In this document: positions 7,195-15,981 of the stretch, piece by piece
Layout: every line of letters begins with the position of its first letter
How positions within the stretch are numbered: position 1 is the stretch's first letter
IMG/VR virus record: IMGVR_UViG_3300032235_000437
Location: 16,447 to 80,446 of that record
DNA from: a virus
Length of the DNA: 64,000 nt
Strand: one strand, 5' to 3'
The notes under the pieces: model-generated
Databases searched by the model: none
Told to the model about the DNA's origin: nothing
What the model saw: only the letters and a program-made list of their open reading frames with translations
Position numbers and translations under genes: made by a program

Positions 7195-8931
7195 ATGAAT
7201 TACGAAGAACTAAAAAATCTAGTGAAACATCACTGTGTATTATACTATGATTACTCTGCGCCTGAAATCTCAGACGCGGAGTTTGATAAGCTATATGACG
7301 ATCTAGAAGCTGTAGAAAAAGCCCAAGGATGGGTAGCATATGATTCTCCTACAGTAAAAGTAGGCGGAGTAGCTGGTAAGGTAGAACATCCTTATAAGCT
7401 ATACTCCCTACGTAAAGTATATGATATTGAAGAAGTAGATGATTTCTTTGATGTAAAAACTCCTAAAATTGACGGTGCCAATCTTACTCTTGTATACAAG
7501 CGTGGAAGGCTAGTTCTTGCTCTCACTAGAGGTAACGGTGAGTATGGTGATAACGTAGCCCATTTGGCTGCCGGTATTACTAACATCACTAAAACTATTA
7601 CTACAGACTATGATCTAGTAGTTATTAACGGTGAGTGTGTAACAGATAATACTGTAGAGAACTTTCGCAACTATGTAAGCGGTGCTCTTGGTCTAAAATC
7701 ACTAGAAGAATTTAAATCTAGAGATATTAAGTTTATTGCTCACGATATGCTTGGTGTTAATATGAATTACACTAATCGTATTGCAGTACTACAAAATATG
7801 GGTTTTACCACAGTACTAGATAAAAATATTGATAGATATCCTACAGACGGCGTAGTATATAGAATCAATGACTATAAACGGTCAATGCAGCTAGGCTATA
7901 CATCAAAATACCCCAAGTTTGCAGTAGCTCTAAAACCTCGCGGGGTAAATACTGTTACTACTACTTTGCAAGCTGTAGAGTGGGCAATCGGTCGTACTGG
8001 TACTGTAAACCCGACTGGTGTAATCACGCCAGTTACTATTGATGATGCTGTAATCTCAAGGGTAACTCTACATAACCTAGGTATTATCGAAGACCATAAT
8101 CTTGGAATTGGTGATACTATTGAAATCGAAAGAGCTGGCGGGGTAATCCCAAAGTTTATTCGAGTTGTAGAACATGCAGCACATGGTATTAAAATTGATA
8201 AGTCACATGCAGAAAAAGCTGTAAATACTCTTACTTACCGTGACGGTCCAAGGCTGCTAGTAAAAGATAAGTCACAAGCAAACAATGTTAAAGCACTAGA
8301 GTATTTTATCAAAACTCTAGAAATTAAAGGTCTAGGGCCAGCTAATATTGAAAAGATGGGTCTAACACACCCAAGTGAGCTATTTGAGGCCAATGATTGG
8401 TCAATCCTAGGAGTTAACGGTTCTAAGATTGAGAGTGAGCTTGAGAGAGCCAAAACTAAGCCGTATGAGCTAGTATTAGCTGCTCTAGGTATTCCAGGAG
8501 TAGGTAAATCAGTAGCTAAACTGATTGTAACAGCCATCCCAAAGTTTGAGCATCTAGAAGAAGTTCAATATAAAGATATTAGAGGAATCGGTCCAGCTAC
8601 TATTACATCTATTGTAGAGTGGTTGGAAGATAACAAAGAGTGGGTAGAACAGCTTCCACTTCAGCTTGAGCAAAATGTTCAAGTAACTGCTGTACTAAAG
8701 CAAAGTAAGAAAGTTTGTGTAACTGGTAAGCTTGATATGACCAGAACACAGATTACTGAGACTTTGGAAAAACACGGATTTACTGTTGCAAGTTCCGTAA
8801 CTAAAGACTGTTATGCCTTAATTTCTGCTGGAGATACTAGCTCGTCTAAGTATGTAAAAGCTAGAGAAATGGGCATATTGATCATAGACTACTGGGCAAG
8901 CAAAAAAGATGTATTGAGCGGTAATTTTTAA
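7195..8931 (+). CDS. ligA: NAD+-dependent DNA ligase
   Basis: All core LigA domains are present in 578 residues. The Ia NAD-capturing region (YYDYSAPEISDAEFDKLYDDLE, about 17-38) is followed by the nucleotidyltransferase domain with K91-I-D-G as adenylation site, then GVVYRIND-type motif IIIa (TDGVVYRIND), the OB fold, a helix-hairpin-helix domain (IKGLGPANI, IPGVGKSVAKL, IRGIGPATI) and a C-terminal BRCT domain (VCVTGKLDMTRTQI). The four zinc-finger cysteines normally between OB and HhH are missing: the segment HAEKAVNTLTYRDG has none. It seals nicks during phage replication and repair. Start at the first ATG after AGGA. Confidence 0.95.
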   Translation: MNYEELKNLVKHHCVLYYDYSAPEISDAEFDKLYDDLEAVEKAQGWVAYDSPTVKVGGVAGKVEHPYKLYSLRKVYDIEEVDDFFDVKTPKIDGANLTLVYKRGRLVLALTRGNGEYGDNVAHLAAGITNITKTITTDYDLVVINGECVTDNTVENFRNYVSGALGLKSLEEFKSRDIKFIAHDMLGVNMNYTNRIAVLQNMGFTTVLDKNIDRYPTDGVVYRINDYKRSMQLGYTSKYPKFAVALKPRGVNTVTTTLQAVEWAIGRTGTVNPTGVITPVTIDDAVISRVTLHNLGIIEDHNLGIGDTIEIERAGGVIPKFIRVVEHAAHGIKIDKSHAEKAVNTLTYRDGPRLLVKDKSQANNVKALEYFIKTLEIKGLGPANIEKMGLTHPSELFEANDWSILGVNGSKIESELERAKTKPYELVLAALGIPGVGKSVAKLIVTAIPKFEHLEEVQYKDIRGIGPATITSIVEWLEDNKEWVEQLPLQLEQNVQVTAVLKQSKKVCVTGKLDMTRTQITETLEKHGFTVASSVTKDCYALISAGDTSSSKYVKAREMGILIIDYWASKKDVLSGNF

Positions 8932-8975
8932 AAGATTTAAAAGCCACCAACAAACCAAAATACGTCAAATTCTAG

Positions 8976-9004
8976 TTGCCTGTGATTAAAGTTTTATTTA
9001 TATT
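8976..9004 (+). promoter_or_regulatory. strong candidate promoter for the multi-HTH gene
   Basis: TTGCCT (8976-8981), a 17-nt spacer and TATATT (8999-9004). The only downstream gene before a terminator is the 230-residue HTH protein, so this drives a single-gene unit. The -35 box TTGC is shared with candidates at 10155, 27075, 20031 (-) and 30800 (-). Confidence 0.65.
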
Positions 9005-9014
9005 ATAAACATAG

Positions 9015-9034
9015 ACAAGAGAGAGTTCTCTTGT
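9015..9034 (+). promoter_or_regulatory. 5'-end stem-loop of the HTH-gene leader
   Basis: ACAAGAGA (9015-9022), loop GAGT, TCTCTTGT (9027-9034): a perfect 8-bp stem beginning within a few nt of the start site predicted from the promoter at 8976-9004. Stem-loops at the extreme 5' end protect mRNAs from RNase E-type decay. It could also act as an autoregulatory operator. Function is inference from position. Confidence 0.5.
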
Positions 9035-9078
9035 AAATCTAAATTAAACAACCCCCTGAGCGAAAGGATCATTAATAC

Positions 9079-9771
9079 ATGTCAAAATTTGAATACACCG
9101 AAGAAATGGTTGCTCGTATGCACGACGTTGCAAAGAGCGAAATCACTGAAGAATCCATTGAAGCACTTATGACTGAGTTCGACTTCCCACGTCGTTCCGT
9201 AACTGCCAAGCTACGTAAGCTAGGCTATGACGTTCCAAAGAAGCCCGGCGCTGCGCCAATCTTCTCTGCTGACGAGACTTCAGCTCTAGGTGAGTACCTA
9301 AACGACAACTCCGGCGAGTTTACTGCCGAAGAGATCGCTGCACATTTCTCTGATGCTTGGGGCCGTGAAGTCACTGCTCGCCAAATCAATGGTAAGGCTC
9401 TATCAATGGAGCTAACTGGAAGCATCAAGCCTGCTGAAAAGAAAGCTGCTCCACGCACTTACTCTGACGCAGAAGAGGGAACCATTGCTGATCTAGTAGA
9501 AGCTGGTAAGTTCCTAGAAGATATTGCAGAGGCTGTTGGCCGTCCTGTAAACTCCATTCGTGGTAAGCTTCTTTCAATGGGCCTAAAGGCTCCTCAGCGT
9601 GACAAGAAGGCTACTAAGTCTGACCCATACGAGGGTATCGAAGACATGCTAGACAAGTCAGTTGAAGAAATTGCAACTGCTTTCGACAAGACAGCTCGCG
9701 GTGTTAAAACTGTGCTAACTCGTCGTGGTCTAAGCTGTGCCGACTACACTCCAAAGGCTGCTGCTGAGTAA
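9079..9771 (+). CDS. four-repeat HTH DNA-binding protein, probably highly expressed
   Basis: The 230-residue protein contains four tandem, diverged three-helix units: residues about 5-52 (YTEEMVARMH...RRSVTAKLRKLGYDV), 62-112 (FSADETSAL...TARQINGKALSM), 126-172 (YSDAEEGTIADL...VNSIRGKLLSMGL) and 183-222 (YEGIEDML...ARGVKTVLTRRGL). Each ends in the same R/K-x2-V-x2-K/L-L-x2-x-G recognition-helix pattern, also seen once in the protein at 6234. A good promoter, a 5' stem-loop, an AAGGA site and a strong terminator isolate it as its own unit. The codons and base mix are more GC-rich than its neighbours, all signs of high expression. It may be a phage transcription factor or nucleoid-type protein. 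Confidence 0.65.
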   Translation: MSKFEYTEEMVARMHDVAKSEITEESIEALMTEFDFPRRSVTAKLRKLGYDVPKKPGAAPIFSADETSALGEYLNDNSGEFTAEEIAAHFSDAWGREVTARQINGKALSMELTGSIKPAEKKAAPRTYSDAEEGTIADLVEAGKFLEDIAEAVGRPVNSIRGKLLSMGLKAPQRDKKATKSDPYEGIEDMLDKSVEEIATAFDKTARGVKTVLTRRGLSCADYTPKAAAE

Positions 9772-9796
9772 TTAGCAGTTAGCATAGACTAACTCG

Positions 9797-9824
9797 AAGG
9801 ACGGTGGCAACACCGTCCTTTTTT
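9797..9824 (+). terminator. rho-independent terminator after the multi-HTH gene
   Basis: AAGGACGGTG, loop GCAA, CACCGTCCTT, followed by TTTT: a 10-bp perfect stem closed by a GCAA tetraloop and a T tract. It lies 25 nt after the HTH-gene stop and just before the next start, closing a single-gene transcript. Confidence 0.9.
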
Positions 9825-9837
9825 ATTGGGGATTTTT

Positions 9838-10146
9838 ATGAAAAATTATTTCGTATTACAAGAATTATCAGATGAATCATTAGAAGCTGTATTAAGTCTT
9901 TCACCGGCTCAAAAGGCTGGTTATTTTGAGGCTATGGTTAAAACTTTTTATCCTCGTATACCAGAAAACACGGAAGAATTTGAAGAAATGGTAGCTACTT
10001 ATCTTAGCAGCTTTTGTGTAGAGAAGATTTACAGATCAAATAGGTTTTTTAATGAAAAATTTACTCCAGTGTATACAGGAACAGGAATCATAAGAAATAT
10101 TATCTCAGACTTATACTATTCGGACGACGAGCTGATAACTCATTAA
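9838..10146 (+). CDS. small acidic protein of unknown function
   Basis: A 102-residue acidic protein starting at ATG 9838, 8 nt after a GGGGA site; an upstream in-frame TTG at 9826 would overlap the terminator region and is less likely. No recognised domain. It contains several short helices (LEAVLSLSPAQKAGYFEAMVKTFY, TEEFEEMVATYLSSF). It sits between a terminator and the promoter at 10155, so it must rely on read-through or an unseen promoter. Confidence 0.6.
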   Translation: MKNYFVLQELSDESLEAVLSLSPAQKAGYFEAMVKTFYPRIPENTEEFEEMVATYLSSFCVEKIYRSNRFFNEKFTPVYTGTGIIRNIISDLYYSDDELITH

Positions 10147-10154
10147 TATTTGAG

Positions 10155-10183
10155 TTGCATGGTTACTGTTTACTTGTTATAAT
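10155..10183 (+). promoter_or_regulatory. strong candidate promoter for the helicase-primase-polymerase operon
   Basis: TTGCAT (10155-10160), exactly 17 nt, then consensus TATAAT (10178-10183). The first ATG of the operon follows 22 nt later behind AGAGGT. It is the best match to a sigma-70 -10 box in the window and shares the TTGC -35 with the other phage promoters. Confidence 0.75.
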
Positions 10184-10205
10184 AAATAAACACTAGAGGT
10201 AAATT

Positions 10206-10979
10206 ATGGCTAAGGCACCAACAACCGAGATTCCAGAGGCAAAGATCAGAAACGCTATCTGGTATTTAAAAGCAGGAAAAACTAAGAAGTTTGTTTGTGA
10301 GTTCTTAGGTATTGCTTATAATACCAAAAAACTAGATTCGCTAATTGAAGAGTTTCATAAGCGTTTAGAACGAGAAGCTGAACTTAAAAAAGCTGCTAAA
10401 GTAAAAGTATTCACACAAAAAGAAAAAGAAGGTATTGCTAAACAGTACCTAGCCGGTGAAGCACAATCTGTATTAGCTAAGCAGTATTTCATTTCTCCGC
10501 AAAGAATTAAGAATATTCTTATGGAAATGAATACTCCTATTAGAGGTAGGGGTAAAAACTCAGAAGCTAAAGTAGATCACATTGTTCAAGACCTAGAAAT
10601 AAAATTTAAAGCTGGAGATAAAGTATTTCTAGCTAAGTATAACTGCTTTGCTATTGTTCATCAAGTATATGATGAGGAGTATCTTGAATACTTAGAAAAT
10701 GGCAGACAGCGTTATGTTGAGTTATACCCTTTTAAGCCCGATAAACGTGGCATGGCCGGTAGATATAGTGAGCCGCAAGAAGGTGTTCACTATGAAATTT
10801 ATTGGGTACTAGAAGATGGTACTGAGTTTAAACTATCCGCTATGAAATCAGTGCGGAATCGAATTATACAACAAATCGAAGAAACTGGTAGAGAGTACTA
10901 TACGGTATGGAGAGACGATGGCGATAATTGTTTTCTTTATGCAATGAGAGACGAACTTTACCCAGTTAAGGCAGGATAA
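10206..10979 (+). CDS. HTH-containing replication-operon protein of unknown function
   Basis: The 257-residue protein opens the replication operon and ends on TAATG overlap with the helicase gene. Residues about 70-115 (FTQKEKEGIAKQYLAGEAQSVLAKQYFISPQRIKNIL) form a helix-turn-helix of the kind found in resolvases and phage regulators. The C-terminal 120 residues (KFKAGDKVFLAKYNCFAIVHQV and on) look like a small beta-rich domain. Position directly before a DnaB-type helicase would suit a helicase loader or origin-binding protein, but no sequence signature proves this. Confidence 0.55.
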   Translation: MAKAPTTEIPEAKIRNAIWYLKAGKTKKFVCEFLGIAYNTKKLDSLIEEFHKRLEREAELKKAAKVKVFTQKEKEGIAKQYLAGEAQSVLAKQYFISPQRIKNILMEMNTPIRGRGKNSEAKVDHIVQDLEIKFKAGDKVFLAKYNCFAIVHQVYDEEYLEYLENGRQRYVELYPFKPDKRGMAGRYSEPQEGVHYEIYWVLEDGTEFKLSAMKSVRNRIIQQIEETGREYYTVWRDDGDNCFLYAMRDELYPVKAG

Positions 10980-12370
10980 TGGCAGTAGACTTACAAAAAC
11001 TAGCTCTGCGTAGATTAATAGATACGCAGAGTAATGATCTATATTCACGACTATTAAACCAATATTTTACAGGAATTAACGCTACTTTATACGACAAGAT
11101 AAAACTGTTCTATAAAGCTAATGTTAGACTTCCTTCTACAGACGAAATTTTAGCGATCCGAAAAGATGCAGCGCTACAAGACTACCTAGAGAATCAAATT
11201 TACGCTGAAGATAACTCTTGTGAAGGTCTTCAAGACGAGTTCTTGATCGCTCAGTTACAAGATTACTATATCCGTGAAGAGACTATCTCATTCATGGATA
11301 AAATGATTGATAACCTAGACAGCTTAGAAAAAGTAGAAATTGTAGATAAACTACAAAACCACTTGCTTCATCTTAATAAAGCCATCCCACATGATGATGA
11401 ACTATACGACGTAGCAGAGCTTGACTTCTTCCCTAACGAAGAAGATTTTAAAATCTATCCATCAGGTCTATCACATGAATTTGATAGTATCAACGGCGGC
11501 TTCGCTACTCAAGAGCTAGTTCTTCTTGGTGGTCGTCGTGGTTCTGGTAAGTCTATTATCTCACTAAACCTAGCATTAAACCGTTTTCTTCAAGGAAATA
11601 CGGTATCATTTTTTACTATTGAAATGCGGTATAAAGAAGTTTATGACCGCGTACAATCGATCATTTCTGGAGTACCTTTCCTAGATATTTTCAGAAATCA
11701 ACTAACTGATATCCAAAAACTTCAGATGGCTAGAGCTAAGTTTGATGTATTCTATGAGAAATCAGATACGGTAACAAATCTATTAGGCGATCTTGAGAGA
11801 GAACGTGACTTTAAAAAGTTTGAGCAGCGTGTAAAAGCTGAAAAGCCTAAGCTGAAAGAGCACAGACTGTTTATGATCGACGATGAAGGCTTAACTCTGA
11901 ATCGTATTGATCACTATAACAACATGTTTGCTAGTAAGTATCCTAACTATAATATGAGTGTAGTAGACTACATCAATATTATTAAGCATGAAGATCAGAA
12001 AGACTGGAAGACACAGATTACTATTGCAGATAGTCTAAAATCCCAATCTAGAAAATATGATCTAACTATGATTTCACCTTATCAGATCGACGCTAGCGGT
12101 GAAGCTCGTTTTGCTAAAGGTATCCTAGATAGTGCTGACAGAAGCTTTAACTTCTTTCCTCCGCCAGAGAATGAAGACAGAAGCTTGAATAATAAAGTCA
12201 CAATTCATACTACTAAGATGCGTAACGGTAAACATATGAGTTTTGACGTACTAATGGATTGGGCTTGTGTAAAAATCAATCCAAACGTATCGGAAGTGAT
12301 TAATGAAAAACCACACGGTGTTGCAAAGTTTGGATCAGACAACGAAGCTCAAGGACCTAGAGATATATAA
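10979..12370 (+). CDS. DnaB/gp41-type replicative DNA helicase
   Basis: The 463-residue protein has a RecA-type C-terminal half with Walker A GGRRGSGKS (residues about 184-192), FFTIEM after the H1a-like strand, and VDYINIIK as Walker B/H2, in the DnaB order. The N-terminal 150 residues are helical, as in the DnaB collar (NTD). It would unwind DNA ahead of the phage polymerase as a hexamer. The gene is coupled at both ends (TAATG) to the upstream HTH gene and the primase, a helicase-primase pair as in T4 gp41/gp61 or DnaB/DnaG. Confidence 0.88.
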   Translation: MAVDLQKLALRRLIDTQSNDLYSRLLNQYFTGINATLYDKIKLFYKANVRLPSTDEILAIRKDAALQDYLENQIYAEDNSCEGLQDEFLIAQLQDYYIREETISFMDKMIDNLDSLEKVEIVDKLQNHLLHLNKAIPHDDELYDVAELDFFPNEEDFKIYPSGLSHEFDSINGGFATQELVLLGGRRGSGKSIISLNLALNRFLQGNTVSFFTIEMRYKEVYDRVQSIISGVPFLDIFRNQLTDIQKLQMARAKFDVFYEKSDTVTNLLGDLERERDFKKFEQRVKAEKPKLKEHRLFMIDDEGLTLNRIDHYNNMFASKYPNYNMSVVDYINIIKHEDQKDWKTQITIADSLKSQSRKYDLTMISPYQIDASGEARFAKGILDSADRSFNFFPPPENEDRSLNNKVTIHTTKMRNGKHMSFDVLMDWACVKINPNVSEVINEKPHGVAKFGSDNEAQGPRDI

Positions 12371-13227
12371 TGGACTTAGTAGAACTATTAGATAAACGAG
12401 GTATACCGTATAAAAAAACTAATAATCCTTATGAGATTTTAGTTACTTGTACGAGTGGGCAGCACCAAGATAACAACGCTAGCTTGTCTTACAATCTAGA
12501 AAAGCATATATTTAACTGCTGGAGTTGTGGATTTAGAGGTGGTGCCACTAAATTCTTACAATCTATAGGCGAAATGGCTGTTATTGATTTTGACAGCAAG
12601 CAGCCTTATAAGATTAAGAAACTAAAAGAAAAACTCAGAGCAAAGATTGAGATTGACGATATTAAGCTGCCAGATGATAGAAAGCTATATCTAGAAGAGT
12701 TTAGAGGTATTGACGCTAATATCTATAGAGAGTTTAAAGCTTTCACTACTAATCAGATGGACTTAACAGATTATCTATGTATTCCAGTATTTCAACACGG
12801 TAAACTAAAGTTTATCGAAGGCAGGCTTTTACGTGATCTAGAAAACCAACCAAAGTACTACAGACGCCCAGCAAAAGCTGTGGTGTCTGATGTGCTATTT
12901 CCTCTAGATAAGATTAAGAATACTAACTATGTAATTCTAGTAGAAGGTATTTTTGATGCTATTAACATGTGGAAAATCGGCTATAATAACACGTTATGTG
13001 TGTTTGGCACCACCAATTTTAGTAAAAAGAAGCTAGACCTATTAGATAATATGGGTATCACTAGAGTAGATATTATGATGGATTCTGATGCTCCTGGTGT
13101 GAAGGCAGCAGAGAAAATAGCTGAAATGTTGGATTCTCGTAATATTTATGCTAGAATTATAACATTACCAAAAGGCGTTGACCCTGGCGAGTTAACTAAA
13201 GAACAAGCAGAGAGGCTATTAAAGTGA
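12370..13227 (+). CDS. DnaG-type DNA primase (zinc finger plus Toprim)
   Basis: In 285 residues it has a CHC2-like zinc finger near the N-terminus (C-T-S-G-x-H, then CWSCGFRGG) and a Toprim domain near the C-terminus (VILVEGIFDAINMW, with E as catalytic acid, then IMMDSDAPGVKAAEKIAEML with the DxD). It is short compared with bacterial DnaG because the helicase-binding domain is missing. It makes RNA primers for lagging-strand synthesis. It starts on TAATG with the helicase gene and overlaps the polymerase start by GTGA. Confidence 0.9.
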   Translation: MDLVELLDKRGIPYKKTNNPYEILVTCTSGQHQDNNASLSYNLEKHIFNCWSCGFRGGATKFLQSIGEMAVIDFDSKQPYKIKKLKEKLRAKIEIDDIKLPDDRKLYLEEFRGIDANIYREFKAFTTNQMDLTDYLCIPVFQHGKLKFIEGRLLRDLENQPKYYRRPAKAVVSDVLFPLDKIKNTNYVILVEGIFDAINMWKIGYNNTLCVFGTTNFSKKKLDLLDNMGITRVDIMMDSDAPGVKAAEKIAEMLDSRNIYARIITLPKGVDPGELTKEQAERLLK

Positions 13228-15503
13228 CAGAAGTATGTTTTGTGTTCGCAAGTACTGCGGAAAAAGAAGCAAAAAAGACTATTGATAAGTATCTTAAAAA
13301 TGTTGATTATGATGTAAAATACTTATCTTCCCAACCTAAAGATAAAATTCTTAAAAAAGATGTAGACCTAGATTTAGCTGAGCTATCTGGGTATAAAATC
13401 ACATGCCCGATCGGTGCAGACGCACTAAAGTATGTTGCAGGCATGACAGGTATTCAAAAGTATAACGGTGTTTTTGTAGAGAAGAAATATCTTCCTATTA
13501 TGCATCCTAATATTATTTTGATCAAACCTCAGATCGAAGATGACATTAAAAAAGCTTTTAATCAAATCCCAAAGCTACTATCTGGTGAAAATCTAGGAGT
13601 AGAGATTGAAAAAGACTATTGCTTTGTAGAAACAGAGCAACAGTTTCAGAACTATAAGCATCAATTCGAAGAAGCTCCAGTTATTGTAGCCGATATTGAG
13701 ACTACTAGCGTATCGCCTTTTACTGGTATTATTCTAGGTGTTGCGCTATCTACCAGACCACATCAGGGTATTTATGTTTCTGCTGAGATTGTTCAGAAGC
13801 ATAAAAATTGGTTCCATAATCTATTTAAAAGTAAAAAAGTGATCTTCCATAACGCAAAGTTCGATATGGGGTTCATGGCGCATGAGTATGGCTTTGAGTT
13901 CCCAGACTTTGAAGATACTATGTTGCTTCATTATTGCCTAGAAGAATCTGTTGGTACTCACGGTCTAAAACCTCTAGCTATGCGCTTTACTGATCTTGGT
14001 GACTATGAACGTGATCTTGATGAGTATAAGAAGACATGGGCTAGAAAAAACAAAGTTAAGCTTGAAGACTTTAACTACGGGATGTTGCCGAGCGACATTC
14101 TGGCTCCTTACGCATGTAAAGATGCCGACGCCACATTCCAGCTATTCAGCAAGTTTATGCCGCTTGTTGACAAAAGCCCTGAGTTTACTAAGCTGTACCG
14201 TAATATTCTTATTCCAGCTACTTATGCGCTGCGTAAGTTGGAGAAGAATGGCGGTCCTGTGAATAGAGCGCAGGTCGAATGGCTAGCTGAGCAGTACGAA
14301 ATCGATGTGGAAGAGTGTCTTGCTGAGATTGCTAACTCAGAAGCTGTAGCTCGTTTTGAACGTATTCACGGTAAAATCTTTAACCCTAACTCAACTGCGC
14401 AGTTGAGAGAGCTATTCTTTAATATTCTAAATATTAAACCTACTAAGAAGACAGAGACTGGTGCTTGGTCTGTTGACAAAGAAGTTCTCAAAGAAATTAA
14501 CCATCCGCTAGCAGAAGCTATTCTAGACCTTCGTGAGAAGTCTAAGATGGCTGGTACTTATATCTCTAATATTCGTAGAGGTATTGACTATGATGATAGG
14601 CTTCGTAGTGGTTTCAATATTCATGGTACTACTTCTGGGCGCTTGTCGTCTAGTGGTACTCTTAACTATCAGAATATTCCTAGAGATAATAAAGATATTA
14701 AAAAGCTATTCCGCGCTCGTCCTGGCTATAAGATTGTCCAGTGCGACCTTGGTACCGCAGAAGTTTATTATGCTGCTGTACTTAGCGCAGACAAGTTCTT
14801 ACAACAAGCGTTTATTGATAAGCTTGACTTCCACTCCTATGTAGCTAAACAGATGTTTAACCTGCCCTGCGAAGTGCATGAAGTTAAGAAGCTGTACCCT
14901 AACGAGCGTCAGTACGCTAAAGCTATTACTTTCGGTATCATGTATCAAGCTGGTCCCGCTAAAATTGCTGAAACTGTTAATAAAGATGCTAAAGCTGGTG
15001 AAGAGATTAGTGTTACACAAGCTAAGCAATTCATTAATAAGTACTTTAACGAAGCTAAAGCACTAAAACGCTTTATTGACGCTTCTAACACACAGATTGA
15101 AAACTATGCGTATATCTACGCGTTTTTCGGTCGTAAGCGCAGACTACCAGAAGCCAAAGCTCCAAGCCCTGGCGTTGCTAAACATGCCATTCGGTCTGGT
15201 GTTAACTTCCTTGTTCAGTCAGTAGCTTCTGATATTAACGTTCTAGGTCTTATCGACTTAATTACGTGGGTAGAATCTAGCGGTTATGACGACGTTATTA
15301 AGCCGTTCACAGTTGTTCATGACTCTATCGTATCAGAAGTTCGTGAAGATCTTGTCCCTCTATATATTGAAAATGCGCGTAGATGCATTCAAACAGATAG
15401 AGGTCTATCTATCCCTAACTGCCCTATCAAAGTAGACTTCGAGGTTGGAGATAGCTGGGGTGAGCTAGAAGATGAAAAAAAGTATCTCGAAAAAATTTCT
15501 TAA
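13224..15503 (+). CDS. family A DNA polymerase with 3'-5' exonuclease
   Basis: The 759-residue protein starts with GTG in a GTGA overlap. The proofreading domain begins at D157-I-E-T-T, with HNAKFDMGFM as Exo II and YACKDADATFQLF as Exo III. Polymerase motifs follow: A at D508 (CDLGTAEVYYAA), B RQYAKAITFGIMY with Phe570 at the E. coli Phe762 position, and C VVHDSIVSEV (H699-D700). No 5'-3' exonuclease domain is fused; a separate flap exonuclease lies at 27130. Motif A is unusual: LGTAEVYY replaces the common YSQIELR. It is the likely replicative polymerase. Confidence 0.95.
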   Translation: MTEVCFVFASTAEKEAKKTIDKYLKNVDYDVKYLSSQPKDKILKKDVDLDLAELSGYKITCPIGADALKYVAGMTGIQKYNGVFVEKKYLPIMHPNIILIKPQIEDDIKKAFNQIPKLLSGENLGVEIEKDYCFVETEQQFQNYKHQFEEAPVIVADIETTSVSPFTGIILGVALSTRPHQGIYVSAEIVQKHKNWFHNLFKSKKVIFHNAKFDMGFMAHEYGFEFPDFEDTMLLHYCLEESVGTHGLKPLAMRFTDLGDYERDLDEYKKTWARKNKVKLEDFNYGMLPSDILAPYACKDADATFQLFSKFMPLVDKSPEFTKLYRNILIPATYALRKLEKNGGPVNRAQVEWLAEQYEIDVEECLAEIANSEAVARFERIHGKIFNPNSTAQLRELFFNILNIKPTKKTETGAWSVDKEVLKEINHPLAEAILDLREKSKMAGTYISNIRRGIDYDDRLRSGFNIHGTTSGRLSSSGTLNYQNIPRDNKDIKKLFRARPGYKIVQCDLGTAEVYYAAVLSADKFLQQAFIDKLDFHSYVAKQMFNLPCEVHEVKKLYPNERQYAKAITFGIMYQAGPAKIAETVNKDAKAGEEISVTQAKQFINKYFNEAKALKRFIDASNTQIENYAYIYAFFGRKRRLPEAKAPSPGVAKHAIRSGVNFLVQSVASDINVLGLIDLITWVESSGYDDVIKPFTVVHDSIVSEVREDLVPLYIENARRCIQTDRGLSIPNCPIKVDFEVGDSWGELEDEKKYLEKIS

Positions 15504-15981
15504 TATAGCTTACCCTATATTTACCACTACTACTAAGCCTTATGCTATAGAATACTCTATAGATAAGATTTATTTCTTAAAGTCTCCAGATAGTAATAAA
15601 GAGCTAATTGATGATAAAAACTATCCTGGAGACTATTTTGCTAGGCTATTACAGATAAATAACAGGTTCAAATTCGACCATACTTGTAAAAACCTACAAG
15701 ACTTAATAATGAGTAAAGCTAAATGGGGTATGGACAGTCGAGCCATACCCCATGATTTTTCTAAGTTAGTAGCTGTACCAGCAGAGAAACGTAAAGTAGT
15801 AAAAATTGACAATAGTTTAATTTGGGTAAGAAATATTTCTTACCCATTTGAAATTTCGACTACAGAAAGTTTTAGTAACTCAGACGAAATTTATGCTACA
15901 ATTATTCATGTTAACGGAGAATGGTTTATTAAAGATTTTTCACATGATAATGTTTTGAGTAGACCATACATTTATGTATGA
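15472..15981 (+). CDS. hypothetical protein overlapping the polymerase gene
   Basis: This 169-residue protein overlaps the polymerase 3' end by 32 nt and the helicase start by ATGA. It is basic at the N-terminus and has no motif I recognise. Predicted mixed alpha/beta: a central WGMDSRAIPHDFSKLV helix and a C-terminal sheet (YATIIHVNGEWFIKDFS). Conserved-looking position between polymerase and UvsW-like helicase suggests a replication accessory role, not shown by sequence. Confidence 0.6.
   Translation: MKKSISKKFLNIAYPIFTTTTKPYAIEYSIDKIYFLKSPDSNKELIDDKNYPGDYFARLLQINNRFKFDHTCKNLQDLIMSKAKWGMDSRAIPHDFSKLVAVPAEKRKVVKIDNSLIWVRNISYPFEISTTESFSNSDEIYATIIHVNGEWFIKDFSHDNVLSRPYIYV

Noticed and set aside
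13996-14844. Open frames of 88 and 103 codons inside the polymerase gene
   Set aside because: Other-frame shadows of the polymerase with odd composition and no coding signs.
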